64,000 nucleotides of DNA. It comes from Chitinophaga filiformis (GTDB lineage: Bacteria; Bacteroidota; Bacteroidia; Chitinophagales; Chitinophagaceae). Positions 28,201 to 37,421 of the stretch are shown here, in pieces (position 1 is the stretch's first letter; every line of letters starts with the position of its first letter). The notes beneath the pieces are model-generated. The model was not told the DNA's origin. It did no database searches and worked only from the letters and a program-made list of their open reading frames with translations. Where the stretch lies: positions 186,001 through 250,000 of the forward strand of contig NZ_JAKIRP010000002.1 in assembly GCF_021646545.1 (NCBI RefSeq), given 5' to 3'. Both the position numbers and the translations under genes were made by a program.

Positions 28201-29330
28201 CTGCCGCTTTTATCATTCTCTATATGCAGTTGTCTGCCGGCAGTGTCGATAATACGCAGGAGGTGACCTTTTGAATTATAATGGCAGGTGATGATGAACC
28301 CTGCCTTGTCATGAATAGATACAAGACGGTATTGCTGGTCGGCAGGATGTAGTTTATGGAATGTATAAAAGAGTTTTTCCTTCTGATCATAGAGCAGGTA
28401 GCTGTTGACGTCTGTCCGCGTGAGTGTAAGTTGTTCATGACGGTTATACTCGCCCGGCATTCCGGAGGGCGTATAACCAAATACAGCGCTGCGTCCGTTT
28501 TTCAACAGTACGAGCGTGACGCCTTCCTGCACAAATTCCTGCACACGCATGTCGTAAGAGAAATGCGTGGCGTGTCCCAAGACGCCTTTGTGCGGACTGT
28601 CACTGTTCCATGAGCGTGCCCAGGTAAGCGGAATAGGTCCGGGCAGTTCAAAATCCACACCATCATATATAACGATACCCTGCACAAGGTCAACAGGTTC
28701 GAGTCCCAGTTTACAGAGGAAGTCGCTGAGTTTATTACTGCCGATGGTTTTCTGCAGTGCATGGTTGAATTTCGTTACCACCGTTTTCAGGCCTTTCAGG
28801 AGTGCGCCAAAACCGAAAGATGCTATCAGGTTGATGACCACGCCGGCCCAGTCGGGCACGTAAGGACCGCCTACCATAACAGGTTTGCCGAAAGAGAGCG
28901 GAATGGAAAAGGAAGTAGGCAAATACATGCTGGGCAAAGGCTTCAGTTTTTTGCCCGGTTGCAGTGACAACGGGATACCGATATCGTTACAGGTCATGAG
29001 CATATGTCCGGTAGGGCTCATGAGCCGGCCCTCTGCTTTCACCTTTTTGCTGCCATAAAAATTGACAGAATCATGCCCGATCAGTGGCGCCAGCAGCCAG
29101 GGGCCGCCCATGGGAAAATGTATGAATATGATAATGATACCACTGGTATCGCTTACACCACGGGGTACGTGATTTACTTTGGTAGTAGCGCCAATGAAGG
29201 GAATATAATCCATAGGGTCTACTACAAAGCCGATATATGGATGCGGTAGCGGAATGGGAAATCCAAAGAGCAGTACGATATGGATATCAAGGCCAATTAC
29301 GGGTACAAAATGCTTATTACTTACTAACAT
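25266..29330 (-). CDS. RHS-repeat toxin with PAAR-like N-terminus (1354 aa)
   Basis: Residues 1-180 have hydrophobic, glycine- and proline-rich segments like the PAAR-type N-termini of type VI effectors. The region at about 215-275 (VQGIVIYDGVDFELPGPIPL) is the DUF6531-like entry to the RHS cage. Dozens of YD/RHS repeats (GNxxxYxYDxxGxL type) follow. The conserved core end RYQGQYEDAETGLYYNRFRY is near residue 1175. DPTGL starts at 1203, the usual RHS self-cleavage site. From residue 1232 (IEWVDPKSL) the toxin domain is a paralogue of the one in the HINT protein, with the same SLDNRR box. There is no Sec signal, so export by T6SS or a similar machine is inferred. No such machine is encoded in this window. 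Confidence 0.9.
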   Translation of the reverse strand: MLVSNKHFVPVIGLDIHIVLLFGFPIPLPHPYIGFVVDPMDYIPFIGATTKVNHVPRGVSDTSGIIIIFIHFPMGGPWLLAPLIGHDSVNFYGSKKVKAEGRLMSPTGHMLMTCNDIGIPLSLQPGKKLKPLPSMYLPTSFSIPLSFGKPVMVGGPYVPDWAGVVINLIASFGFGALLKGLKTVVTKFNHALQKTIGSNKLSDFLCKLGLEPVDLVQGIVIYDGVDFELPGPIPLTWARSWNSDSPHKGVLGHATHFSYDMRVQEFVQEGVTLVLLKNGRSAVFGYTPSGMPGEYNRHEQLTLTRTDVNSYLLYDQKEKLFYTFHKLHPADQQYRLVSIHDKAGFIITCHYNSKGHLLRIIDTAGRQLHIENDKSGRITRVTAHHRGQERLMVSYEYNEAGDLSAIIDANNKAIQMIYEDHLMVQRTDRNGQSFYWEYDRQRRCIHAWGEKGVLDGYIAYHPEKGYNVLTDSLGNETTYYYTPDFVVHQIKDPMGYSTFTEYTEDFEIYRYIDEDGNATGFSYDEWGNCVAFTKADGTTRSFTYDEAGNLLLVKDAQGNTRSYVYNEENGQIHTITEADGSLVMFEYDQQQLLRKVERLHAGRTLLEYDEDLNLTSVMLPDKATYSWQYDVWGQCIRINNPQQEAQHFQYDALGRVTDIRTPDGNHIRLGYNAYDEVIHAKDKHHDIRFTYTQLGSLQSREENGAKIHFLLDTEERLVAVVNEHGASYRFKRNQCGQVIEETGFDNVSRYLKRDARGNVIRIDRPGKRSTVYEYDYNHRPTRAEHSDGSWETFSYNRNGQLIEAINENSTVRFERDVLGNIVKEWQNGHEINTAFDKYGKRLHVSSSLGADIRYERNHNGLVTGITATDGSIDDAWTAQIIRNLRGLETERMLPGGIVSRRVYDEAGLPVHHSVSHRARSLRSRYYRWDANQQLRQIVNALDKGVSTFSHDSFGYLARAQYEDGQYDYRLPDKMGNLYRTTERKDRKYTAGGELKESTEARFAYDEEGNLIQKITRDGKVWQYEWYGNGMLKQVIRPDKQAVSFEYDALGRRTAKIYKQQITRWLWDGNAPLHEWHYPVKQRPVTTIDEDGNILTPPEPVPAEALITWTFEADAAIPAARISGGKKYSVITDYLGTPCEAYDDEGNSVWSCELDIYGNVRKLAGDRHFVPFRYQGQYEDAETGLYYNRFRYYSPEEGNYISHDPTGLFGGIHLYAYVKKPDAYVDIYGLNPIEWVDPKSLNFSQGYVGHQVEEYAQLMREGNWEWERSPLEVAEIDGHRVSLDNRRLMAAQMADVKKVPIRIVNLDDPRPDGGTYRSNLEKKLNSKPKKRPDLQKADLRPHGSPKQPKIVYPNK

Positions 29331-29466
29331 GCTTAAGGTTTTTCTACGGGCTAAACCAGGGTTAAAATGGAAATATTTTCCAGATACAGTTATAGTGCAA
29401 TATAGAAATTATTCTATTATCTTAACTGCCAAGGCAATACTCAACCAGAATAAAATCGCAATTTAA

Positions 29467-30543
29467 ATGAAACAAAGGCTCCTGTCGCTCGACTTTTTCA
29501 GGGGTTTGACCGTGGCAGCTATGATCCTGGTCAATAACCCGGGAAGCTGGTCCTACGTTTATCCGCCACTGGAACATTCAAAATGGAATGGCTGTACACC
29601 CACCGACCTCGTATTTCCCTTTTTCCTCTTTATGGTAGGCGTATCTGTCACCTTTGCGCTGAGCAGCCGCAGGGCAGATACCGAAGAACATGAAAAGTTG
29701 ATCCTGCATATTTTCCGCCGGGCGGCGATCCTATTTGGCATCGGACTGGCCTTCCGCCTGATCCCTTCCTTTGACTTCTATAATCTGAGGATCCTGGGCG
29801 TTTTACAGCGCATTGCGATCGTTTTTCTTGTCATCTCCCTATTGTACCTCAAAACGGGCACAAAAGCCCGTATATGGCTTTGTTTTTCGTTTCTGGTGAT
29901 ATACTGGCTGCTGATGACAGTAGTTCCGGTACCGGGTACAGGCCCGGCGAACCTGGAGCCTGGTACTAATCTGGCTGCCTGGCTGGACCGTACTATAATG
30001 GGAGAGCGGCATCTGTGGAAGCAGGCCCGCACCTGGGACCCTGAAGGGATTTTAAGCACCCTGCCGGCTATTTCGACAGGCCTGCTGGGTATTATGACGG
30101 GCGACTGGCTGCGGCGGAAGGATAAGGAGGATGCGGAAAAGGTGTCGTGGCTGTTTTCAGCAGGTTTTCTGGCTGTGCTGGCGGGACTGGTATGGGACGG
30201 GGTATTCCCGATCAACAAGTCCCTCTGGACAAGTTCATTCGTACTGTATACCGGCGGACTAGCGGCGATGGGCCTGGCATTATCGTATTGGTTCATTGAC
30301 GTGCAGCAATACCGGCGTTTGACACCGCCTTTTGTAGCCTTCGGCAGAAATGCCATTACTGCCTACGTTTTATCCGGAGCCATTCCTATGATCTTTAAAG
30401 GGATGTCGGGAGGGATGTTCAGCGGTTACTCCGGGCTATTTTCACCTTTCAATGCATCCCTTGCCGCAGCCATCACTCTCGTGTTGCTGCTATTCATACC
30501 AGTATGGATCATGTATAAAAGAAATATCATCGTAAAAATCTGA
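29467..30543 (+). CDS. NagX/HGSNAT-like acyltransferase membrane protein (358 aa)
   Basis: This inner-membrane protein has about ten hydrophobic segments. The N-terminal motif RLLSLDFFRGLTVAAMILVN and the block PTDLVFPFFLFMVGVS are typical of the heparan-alpha-glucosaminide N-acetyltransferase-like / DUF5009 family. Members are thought to acetylate amino sugars across the membrane, but most bacterial ones are not characterised. It is divergent from the RHS gene and lies just upstream of the sigma-factor gene of the SusCD locus. Confidence 0.85.
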   Translation: MKQRLLSLDFFRGLTVAAMILVNNPGSWSYVYPPLEHSKWNGCTPTDLVFPFFLFMVGVSVTFALSSRRADTEEHEKLILHIFRRAAILFGIGLAFRLIPSFDFYNLRILGVLQRIAIVFLVISLLYLKTGTKARIWLCFSFLVIYWLLMTVVPVPGTGPANLEPGTNLAAWLDRTIMGERHLWKQARTWDPEGILSTLPAISTGLLGIMTGDWLRRKDKEDAEKVSWLFSAGFLAVLAGLVWDGVFPINKSLWTSSFVLYTGGLAAMGLALSYWFIDVQQYRRLTPPFVAFGRNAITAYVLSGAIPMIFKGMSGGMFSGYSGLFSPFNASLAAAITLVLLLFIPVWIMYKRNIIVKI

Positions 30544-30619
30544 TGTGAAACGAAAATGTTACCACCGGCCGGTAATTTTTTTGTATTATTAGGCAATCGT
30601 CTTCCTAAACTTACTGCCA

Positions 30620-31240
30620 ATGCAATCGGAGAGTCACGTGTTATGGTGGAATGCGTTTAAACAGGGGGATTGGGATGCCTTTACTGCGCTCTACGGCGAA
30701 TTTTATGAACTGTTGAACAATTATGGCCGCAAGTTTACGCAGGACGCGGACCTGATCCAGGATGTAGTACATGATCTTTTCGTAAGATTATGGACCACCC
30801 GTACACGGCTGGGCAACCCTGCCTCCGTGAAGAACTACCTGTACAAAGCGTTACGCTCTGCATTGTTCCGTAAACTACAATCCCTGTCCAAATTTGTTGA
30901 ACTGGATAATGCTTCCGGACAGGGCGGCTTTGCGGTGAACTTCATTCCCGATGCCTCTTTCCGCCAGGAAGAACAGGAACTCAGGAACCAGGTGATTGCC
31001 CTGGTCAATACATTGCCCGCACGCCAGCAGGAGATCATCTTTCTCCGCTTTTATGAAGGAATGTCCTATGAGGAAATCGCCGTCATTATGGACATTAATA
31101 TGAGCTCAACCTACAAGTTATTATATAAGGCCCTCGATAACCTGCAAAAGGTGTCAGATAAGCGTTTCCTGACAATTTTAAGCGTACTGTTTTTCCTGTC
31201 TAAAAGTTTTTCGAAAAAAAGTTTGATTCCAGAGGGATAA
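30620..31240 (+). CDS. FecI-like ECF sigma factor (206 aa)
   Basis: Sigma-70 region 2 is visible at about residues 20-65 (DADLIQDVVHDLFVRLW). Region 4 lies at about 125-175 (LPARQQEIIFLRFYEGMSYEEIA, then a helix-turn-helix). Its length fits Bacteroidota ECF factors of the FecI type. The FecR-type anti-sigma gene follows after 45 bases, then a SusC gene with a signalling N-terminus. A trans-envelope cascade is therefore expected: substrate at SusC, then FecR, then this factor, then transcription of the SusCD operon. Confidence 0.92.
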   Translation: MQSESHVLWWNAFKQGDWDAFTALYGEFYELLNNYGRKFTQDADLIQDVVHDLFVRLWTTRTRLGNPASVKNYLYKALRSALFRKLQSLSKFVELDNASGQGGFAVNFIPDASFRQEEQELRNQVIALVNTLPARQQEIIFLRFYEGMSYEEIAVIMDINMSSTYKLLYKALDNLQKVSDKRFLTILSVLFFLSKSFSKKSLIPEG

Positions 31241-31285
31241 TTTCCACCATGTCATGTCTAATAGTAGTAAATCGGGGATATCGTG

Positions 31286-32338
31286 ATGAACAATGAGAAA
31301 TATGCAACATATAGATTGGAAGACTTCCTGGACGATGATGCCTTTATAAAGTGGGTGTCAGGCAAAGAACAGGATGCACTTGTAGCACAGTTCTGGAGCG
31401 AATTCCCTTTGGAGTACCCATCCGCTGCCGCTAACTATGAGTTTGCCGTCAGCGTGATCCGTACCTATCGTTCGCAGGAAGTGTGGGAGAACAAGGATAA
31501 TAAGGCACATGTGCTGGAGAGGATCACCGCTACCATAGAAGCAAATAACAACCGCCGTCCTGCACTGATCCGTCGCATGAGCACCTGGGTACGCGCTGCG
31601 GCCATTGTCCTGATCGCGACTGTGGGTGGTTACCTGCTCTATACAAAACTGGGTAAACCAGCACAGGAAGTGATAGCAACAGGCTATGGTGAAAAGAGAA
31701 CGATCACGCTGCCCGACCATTCAGTAGTAACGCTGAATGCTTCTTCCTCCATTACATTCAACGAGAAATGGGATACCACCGCTGCCAGGGAAGTATGGAT
31801 AGAAGGAGAGGCTTTCTTCGATGTGAAACACCTGAACAGGGATACACTTAATATCCGGCCCGGACAACGCTTCCTGGTACATAGCAATGGCCTTACGATA
31901 GAAGTATTGGGAACGTCCTTTAATGTAAGAAGCCGCCATGGAAAAACGAAGGTGGGACTGGTAACAGGAAAGATCCAGGTAGGATTCAACGGCCCTGCCG
32001 CACCGAAAGCAGTGGTGATGTTGCCGGGCGATTATATTGAATACGCAGATAGTCATTTATTACTAACTAAAAAGATAGACAAGCCGGAATCAATTAAACG
32101 TTGGACACAGGTACCACTAACGTTTACAGATGCCACATTAAGTGAGATAATAGAAACATTGCAGGACAACTATGGTTACACTGTAAAGGTCAGTGAACAA
32201 TCAATCAAAAAGCTAAAGATCGAGGGAGATATTAACGTAGCCAACGTAGAAGAACTATTGACTGTAATTACCACGACGCTGAACGTCAAAATAGAACAGC
32301 CTTCTGAGAAGGAGCTTGTCATTACTTCAGGAAAATAA
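31286..32338 (+). CDS. FecR-family anti-sigma factor (350 aa)
   Basis: I placed the start at the ATG at 31286; an in-frame GTG lies one codon upstream. The cytoplasmic N-terminus (1-98) should bind the sigma factor. One membrane segment follows (about 100-118, AAAIVLIATVGGYLLY). The periplasmic FecR domain (about 133-235) contains GEKRTITLPDHSVVTLNASS and REVWIEGEAFFDV. A C-terminal DUF4974-like domain occupies about 270-345. It pairs with the upstream sigma gene and should receive the signal from the STN domain of SusC. Confidence 0.92.
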   Translation: MNNEKYATYRLEDFLDDDAFIKWVSGKEQDALVAQFWSEFPLEYPSAAANYEFAVSVIRTYRSQEVWENKDNKAHVLERITATIEANNNRRPALIRRMSTWVRAAAIVLIATVGGYLLYTKLGKPAQEVIATGYGEKRTITLPDHSVVTLNASSSITFNEKWDTTAAREVWIEGEAFFDVKHLNRDTLNIRPGQRFLVHSNGLTIEVLGTSFNVRSRHGKTKVGLVTGKIQVGFNGPAAPKAVVMLPGDYIEYADSHLLLTKKIDKPESIKRWTQVPLTFTDATLSEIIETLQDNYGYTVKVSEQSIKKLKIEGDINVANVEELLTVITTTLNVKIEQPSEKELVITSGK

Positions 32339-32397
32339 CAGCGGGAAAACACGCGCGTAAACGCTGCGGAAGAAACTAGGACACGTAAAAAAAAATT

Positions 32398-35300
32398 ATG
32401 AACATTTTGAACCAAAATCTCGTTTTGGGGCTGCTCTCTTGTGCCCTGCTGCCAGGTATTGCCATATCTGCCAGTGCACAGACGCCCTCGATGTATGCCG
32501 CGAGGCAATCTGATAAGATCCCTGTAAAACATGTATCAGCTACTGTGTCCCTGAAAGAAGCTTTAATAAAGCTGAAGAAGTTCCAGAATATCCGTATTGC
32601 TTACAAGGAGGGGCTACTGGACGGGAAAGTAGTATCTGCTGAGTTACTGGAAAAAGCAGAGCGTATGGAGGCAGAAGCTGCCCTGAAGCTGCTGCTTTCT
32701 GATTTCTCATTAGCCTATATGCGCGTCAATAAAACACAGTATTCCATATATGTACCAACAGCCGCTACCATACTGAACGTCAACAGTCTGATGGCTGATA
32801 AGCTGAAGGGTAAGGTAACGGGTCCTGATGGCGCACCCATTCCCGGCGCCAGCATTGTGCTCAAGGGAAACACATCAGTCGCTACGATGGCTGCTGCTGA
32901 TGGCAGTTTTGAACTGAACCTGAAGGGCGCTACTCCTCCCTTCGTGCTGATTGTAAGCTCTATGGGCTTCAGCAAACAGGAAGTGAACGTGACCGATGCG
33001 GCCGCTCCTTTAACCGTAAGCCTTGCAGAAGCGAATGAATCATTGTCTGAAGTGGTAGTAACAGCCCTCGGTATCAGAAAAGAGAAAAAGGCGCTGGTAT
33101 ATGCCGTAACAGAAGTAAAAGGAAGTGAATTTACACAGGCACGCGAAGTGAACATCGCCAATGCTTTGAGCGGAAAGATCGCCGGTGTGAACGCTACGAG
33201 CCTGGCAAGCGGCCCCGGTGGTTCCAGCCGTGTGATCATCCGTGGTAACAGTTCACTGGGTAGTGAGAACCAGCCTTTATATGTAGTGAATGGTATGCCG
33301 ATAGACAATACCACACCAGGTGGTGCACCTACTACCGGCGGTGGTGGCCAGAACGTGGACAGAGGTGATGGTATCGGCGGTATCAATCCGGACGACATCG
33401 AGACCATCAGCGTATTGAAAGGTGGTTCTGCTGCTGCATTGTACGGCTCCCGTGCTGCAAATGGCGTTATCCTCATCACTACCAAAAAAGGCCGCGCCCG
33501 TAAAGGTATTGGTGTAGACTACAATACTACTATGACCCTGGAAACGCCTTCCGTAATGCCTGACTGGCAGTATGAATATGGTCAGGGTGATAAAGGCCTG
33601 AAGCCAACTTCACAGGCAGAAGCTATTACCTACGGCCGCCGTTCATGGGGTACTAAAATGGATGGTACGCAATACATCGCCTTCGATGGTAAAATGCATA
33701 CCTATTCTCCTCAGAGGGATAATATCAAAAACTTCTACCGTACCGGATCTACCTTTACCAATACTGTAGCATTCAACGGTGGCAGTGAGAACATAAATTT
33801 CCGCTTCTCGCTCTCTAATACCAACAGTAAAAGCATCGTTCCCAACTCCAAGTTCGACAAGAAGATCGCGAACCTGAACCTGAATGCTTTCCTGGGTAAA
33901 AAACTGAGCATAGAAGCTGTAGCGCAATATAATGTTGAGAATGCAACCAACCGCTCCAGTTCCGGGGATGCCACCGGTAACCCCAACTGGGGCGTGTATA
34001 TGATCGCAAACACGGTGGATATCCGCTCACTCGATCCCGGTTATGATGAAACAGGCCGTGAGATCCAGTGGAACGAAACCGCGTACGCATCTAACCCTTA
34101 CTTCGTTATCAACAGGTTTAAGAACAACGATACCAAAAACCGTTTTATCGGTCAGGCGAGCGTGAAGTACGATCTGCTGAAGAACCTCTATGTAAAAGGT
34201 ACTGTGAGCCGCGACTTCTTTAACTACAACTACGTAGGTATCATTCCTACCGGTACAGTATATACGACCGGTGCTGCAGGTGAGTACAGTGAACTGAGAA
34301 ATGCAGTTGCTGAGACCAACTCTATGGTGACTGCCAACTACAATACCAAGATTGCCGGTACTATTGGTGTGAATGCACTGGCTGGTGTGAATGCCCGTCG
34401 CTTCAATTCCAACCAGACCGCTATCACCGGTACACAGTTTATCATTCCGTTCTTCTACAGTTCTACCAATCTGACCACTTCTACTACTACGCCTACAAGG
34501 AATAAAGTAGCCACCAACTCAGTGTTCGGTTCTGTGGACCTGGATTATAAATCTGTCATCTTCCTGAACTTCACAGGACGCCAGGACTGGTTCTCCACAC
34601 TCAGTCCAAAGAGCAACAATATCTTCTACCCGTCTGTAGGTGGAAGTGTTATATTGTCAGATGCGGTAAAACTGCCTAAAGCGATCAGCTTTGCAAAACT
34701 GCGCAGTTCATGGGCACAGGTGGGTGGTGCTACGCCCGATCCTTACATCCTGAACCAGACTTACTCTATGGTACAGGGTGGTCACCTGGGCCGTCCGGTA
34801 CAGCAGATCACACAATCCAATCTCGTGAACCTGGTTACCAACTCCAACCTGAAACCGCTGACCTCTACTACTTTTGAAGTGGGCGGCGAAGTACAGTTCT
34901 TCGATAACAGACTGGGTATTGACCTCACTTATTATAAGAAGCAGACTACTGACGATATCGTAAGCACAGCTGTATCTACCGCTTCCGGTTATAACAACGC
35001 TTTGCTGAACGTAGGTAAGTTGTCTAACAAAGGGATCGAGTTACTGTTGACCGGTACACCTGTTAAATCAAAGAACTTCTCGTGGAATGTGAGCTACAAT
35101 ATGGCGCATAATACCAGCAGGGTAGAGCAGCTGGCTGCGGGTTTGACCACTTTACAGATGGCAACGAGCGTAGGTAGCTGGGCATTTATCCACAATACAG
35201 TAGGACAGCCTTATGGTATTATTAAAGGATATACTACTGTAAAGAATGCAAAAGGACAAACTGTATATAACAGCACAACAGGTTATGAGCAGAAGAGTGA

Positions 35301-35841
35301 CCTGGTAGCTCTCGGCAATGGGGTGCCACCTTTAACAATGGGGCTGAGCAACACTTTCAATTACAAACGTCTCTCGCTCGATATATTGCTGGACGGTAAG
35401 TTTGGTAACAAAGTATTCTCCGGTACAGATGTATACGCCACCCGTTTCGGTCTGCACAAGAAAACACTGGCAGGAAGGGAAACAGGTCTGGAACTGAATG
35501 GTGTTGACCAGAATGGTAATGAATACCACAACACGATCCCGGTAGCGAATCTGCGTCTCTATTACGACAACACCAAGAACTACACAGATCAGTTCCTGTT
35601 TGACGGCAGCTTTGTAAAACTGCGCCAGGTGATCTTCAGTTATCAGATCCCTGTACAGAAGATGAAGTTTGTGCAGAGTGCTTCCATCTCTTTTGTAGCT
35701 CGTAACCTGGCCATCCTGTACAAAAAGACTGACAACTTCGATCCGGAATCCAGCTATACAAATGGTAATGCACAAGGCTTTGAGGCGTTTGGTATTCCAC
35801 GTACAAGAAGCTTCGGTGCTAACCTGATGGTGAAATTCTAA
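32398..35841 (+). CDS. SusC/RagA-family TonB-dependent receptor with STN domain (1147 aa)
   Basis: A signal peptide (1-27) is followed by an STN signalling domain (about 44-120), a carboxypeptidase-regulatory-like domain (about 139-215, starting KGKVTGPDGAPIPGASI), a TonB plug and a 22-strand-type barrel. The SusC signature VVVTALGIRKEKKAL, with GSAAALYGSRAANGVILITTK, is clear. The STN domain marks it as a transducing receptor acting through the FecR/FecI pair upstream. The SusD partner starts 18 bases downstream. The substrate cannot be read from the receptor, but the downstream enzymes point to a small amide- or amino-containing compound. Confidence 0.95.
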   Translation: MNILNQNLVLGLLSCALLPGIAISASAQTPSMYAARQSDKIPVKHVSATVSLKEALIKLKKFQNIRIAYKEGLLDGKVVSAELLEKAERMEAEAALKLLLSDFSLAYMRVNKTQYSIYVPTAATILNVNSLMADKLKGKVTGPDGAPIPGASIVLKGNTSVATMAAADGSFELNLKGATPPFVLIVSSMGFSKQEVNVTDAAAPLTVSLAEANESLSEVVVTALGIRKEKKALVYAVTEVKGSEFTQAREVNIANALSGKIAGVNATSLASGPGGSSRVIIRGNSSLGSENQPLYVVNGMPIDNTTPGGAPTTGGGGQNVDRGDGIGGINPDDIETISVLKGGSAAALYGSRAANGVILITTKKGRARKGIGVDYNTTMTLETPSVMPDWQYEYGQGDKGLKPTSQAEAITYGRRSWGTKMDGTQYIAFDGKMHTYSPQRDNIKNFYRTGSTFTNTVAFNGGSENINFRFSLSNTNSKSIVPNSKFDKKIANLNLNAFLGKKLSIEAVAQYNVENATNRSSSGDATGNPNWGVYMIANTVDIRSLDPGYDETGREIQWNETAYASNPYFVINRFKNNDTKNRFIGQASVKYDLLKNLYVKGTVSRDFFNYNYVGIIPTGTVYTTGAAGEYSELRNAVAETNSMVTANYNTKIAGTIGVNALAGVNARRFNSNQTAITGTQFIIPFFYSSTNLTTSTTTPTRNKVATNSVFGSVDLDYKSVIFLNFTGRQDWFSTLSPKSNNIFYPSVGGSVILSDAVKLPKAISFAKLRSSWAQVGGATPDPYILNQTYSMVQGGHLGRPVQQITQSNLVNLVTNSNLKPLTSTTFEVGGEVQFFDNRLGIDLTYYKKQTTDDIVSTAVSTASGYNNALLNVGKLSNKGIELLLTGTPVKSKNFSWNVSYNMAHNTSRVEQLAAGLTTLQMATSVGSWAFIHNTVGQPYGIIKGYTTVKNAKGQTVYNSTTGYEQKSDLVALGNGVPPLTMGLSNTFNYKRLSLDILLDGKFGNKVFSGTDVYATRFGLHKKTLAGRETGLELNGVDQNGNEYHNTIPVANLRLYYDNTKNYTDQFLFDGSFVKLRQVIFSYQIPVQKMKFVQSASISFVARNLAILYKKTDNFDPESSYTNGNAQGFEAFGIPRTRSFGANLMVKF

Positions 35842-35859
35842 TCTCTAAAACTACTACGG

Positions 35860-37392
35860 ATGAAAATGCGCTTTAACTACTTACTATATACAGCCATTGC
35901 AGCAACGCTGGCTTTCCAGTCCTGTGATAAAGGATTCGAAGAAATGAATGTGAATCCGGATGCATCACCGACCGTACAGCCTGAATATATGTTCAGTAAA
36001 GCTTTGCTGGATGCTTTTGGAAACAGCTATTTCTCTACTGATGTACTGGCCTGTGGCGGTTCTATGCAACATTTCGCTACTTACAAGGATGTACCTGGTA
36101 TCGGTGATAAATATTATTTCCAGCAGGGTACCTATCCCTACGATTATTTCACAACAGGATATACAACTGCTGTCAATGAAATAGCCACTACTATCAATGC
36201 ACTGGATGCAGATAATCCTGCTGACGGGAATAAGCTGGCTATCGCCCGCATTTTCAGGGTGTACATCATGCACCGCCTGACAGACCTGTACGGCGACATT
36301 CCATATTCAGCTTCAGCGAAAGGATATACAGAAAATAACTTCACACCGAAATATGACGCACAGGAAGATATCTATGCCGACATGCTGAAAGAGCTGGACG
36401 AATCAGCTGCGAAACTGGATCCGGCAGTAGCAACTTTTGGTCCTGGCGACTTTGTTTATTCCGGTGATGTGAACAAGTGGAAGAAGTTCGCGTATTCCCT
36501 GATGCTGCGTCTGGGCATGCGGCTGTCAAGAAAGGCGCCTGATGTGGCAGAGACCTGGGTAAAGAAGGCTATTGCCGGAGGTGTCATCACCGCGGATGGA
36601 GATATTGCTACGATGAAGTATGTGGATGGTTCACAGGCTATCAACCGTAATCCTGCAGCAGCCAGTATGTTGTCTAACGATTATGCAGTAGCAAATGGCA
36701 ATAACAATACAGAGGGCGGTAAGCTGGCCAAGACATTTATTGATGTGCTTAGGGCAAACAATGACCCCCGTTTGAATGTTATTGCTATAGTATGGAATAA
36801 TGGTAAAGCAGATACCAGCACCGCACTCCAGAAGGGTATGCCAAATGGTCTGCTGAATAAGCCGGCTGATTTTACCACCTATTCAGAGCCGAATCCGGCT
36901 ACTATCCTTCAATACAATGCCCCTTTCATCCTGATGAGTGCCGCCGAAGTGAACTTGTTGCTGGCAGAAGCGGGCGTGAATGGCTGGTGGGAAGGAAGCG
37001 CTGCTGGCGCATTTGCTGACGCCATTGGGGCTTCTATGCGTAACTGGGCATTGTTTGGCAGTGGTGGTGTGATTGCCCGGGAAAAGATCGCTGCCTATCA
37101 GGCTGCTCATCCGCTGACAGGAGGTGCAGAGGCTATGAAAGCGATGATCGGGCAGGAGAAATGGGTGTCTTTATTCCTCGATGAGCAGGAGATACATGCT
37201 AACTGGCGCCGTACCGGATATCCTGCATTGACACCGGTAAATGTTCCTGGTAATACGACCGGTGGCACTATTCCCCGCCGTCTGTTATATCCGCCTTCTG
37301 AAGAAAGCGTGAACAGCGGCAGCCTGGCGGAAGCAATTACCCGTCAGGGACCAAACCTGATGACAACCCGCGTATGGTGGGATAAACAATAA
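35860..37392 (+). CDS. SusD/RagB-like lipoprotein (510 aa)
   Basis: The lipoprotein signal has lipobox FQSC (Cys22). The sequence has the helical SusD/RagB pattern: NPDASPTVQPEYMFSKAL near the start, a TPR-like region with RIFRVYIMHRLTDLYGDIPYS, and LMSAAEVNLLLAEAG. It resembles the SusD-like_2 subgroup. It forms the lid of the SusCD outer-membrane import complex and binds substrate at the surface. It is encoded 18 bases after susC. Confidence 0.93.
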   Translation: MKMRFNYLLYTAIAATLAFQSCDKGFEEMNVNPDASPTVQPEYMFSKALLDAFGNSYFSTDVLACGGSMQHFATYKDVPGIGDKYYFQQGTYPYDYFTTGYTTAVNEIATTINALDADNPADGNKLAIARIFRVYIMHRLTDLYGDIPYSASAKGYTENNFTPKYDAQEDIYADMLKELDESAAKLDPAVATFGPGDFVYSGDVNKWKKFAYSLMLRLGMRLSRKAPDVAETWVKKAIAGGVITADGDIATMKYVDGSQAINRNPAAASMLSNDYAVANGNNNTEGGKLAKTFIDVLRANNDPRLNVIAIVWNNGKADTSTALQKGMPNGLLNKPADFTTYSEPNPATILQYNAPFILMSAAEVNLLLAEAGVNGWWEGSAAGAFADAIGASMRNWALFGSGGVIAREKIAAYQAAHPLTGGAEAMKAMIGQEKWVSLFLDEQEIHANWRRTGYPALTPVNVPGNTTGGTIPRRLLYPPSEESVNSGSLAEAITRQGPNLMTTRVWWDKQ

Positions 37393-37421
37393 CATACCCG
37401 TATCTCAAATTAACTGAAATC

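Noticed and set aside
16231..29330. Prophage or insertion-sequence origin of the toxin island
   Set aside because: I saw no integrase, transposase, tRNA target or terminal repeats. The duplications at the left side look like local recombination.
25266..29330. Local type VI secretion machinery for the RHS protein
   Set aside because: No tube, sheath, baseplate or ATPase gene is present in the window, so the export route stays an inference from the N-terminus.
32715..33485. 256-codon minus-strand ORF inside the first SusC gene
   Set aside because: The SusC signature and domains cover the same bases on the plus strand.
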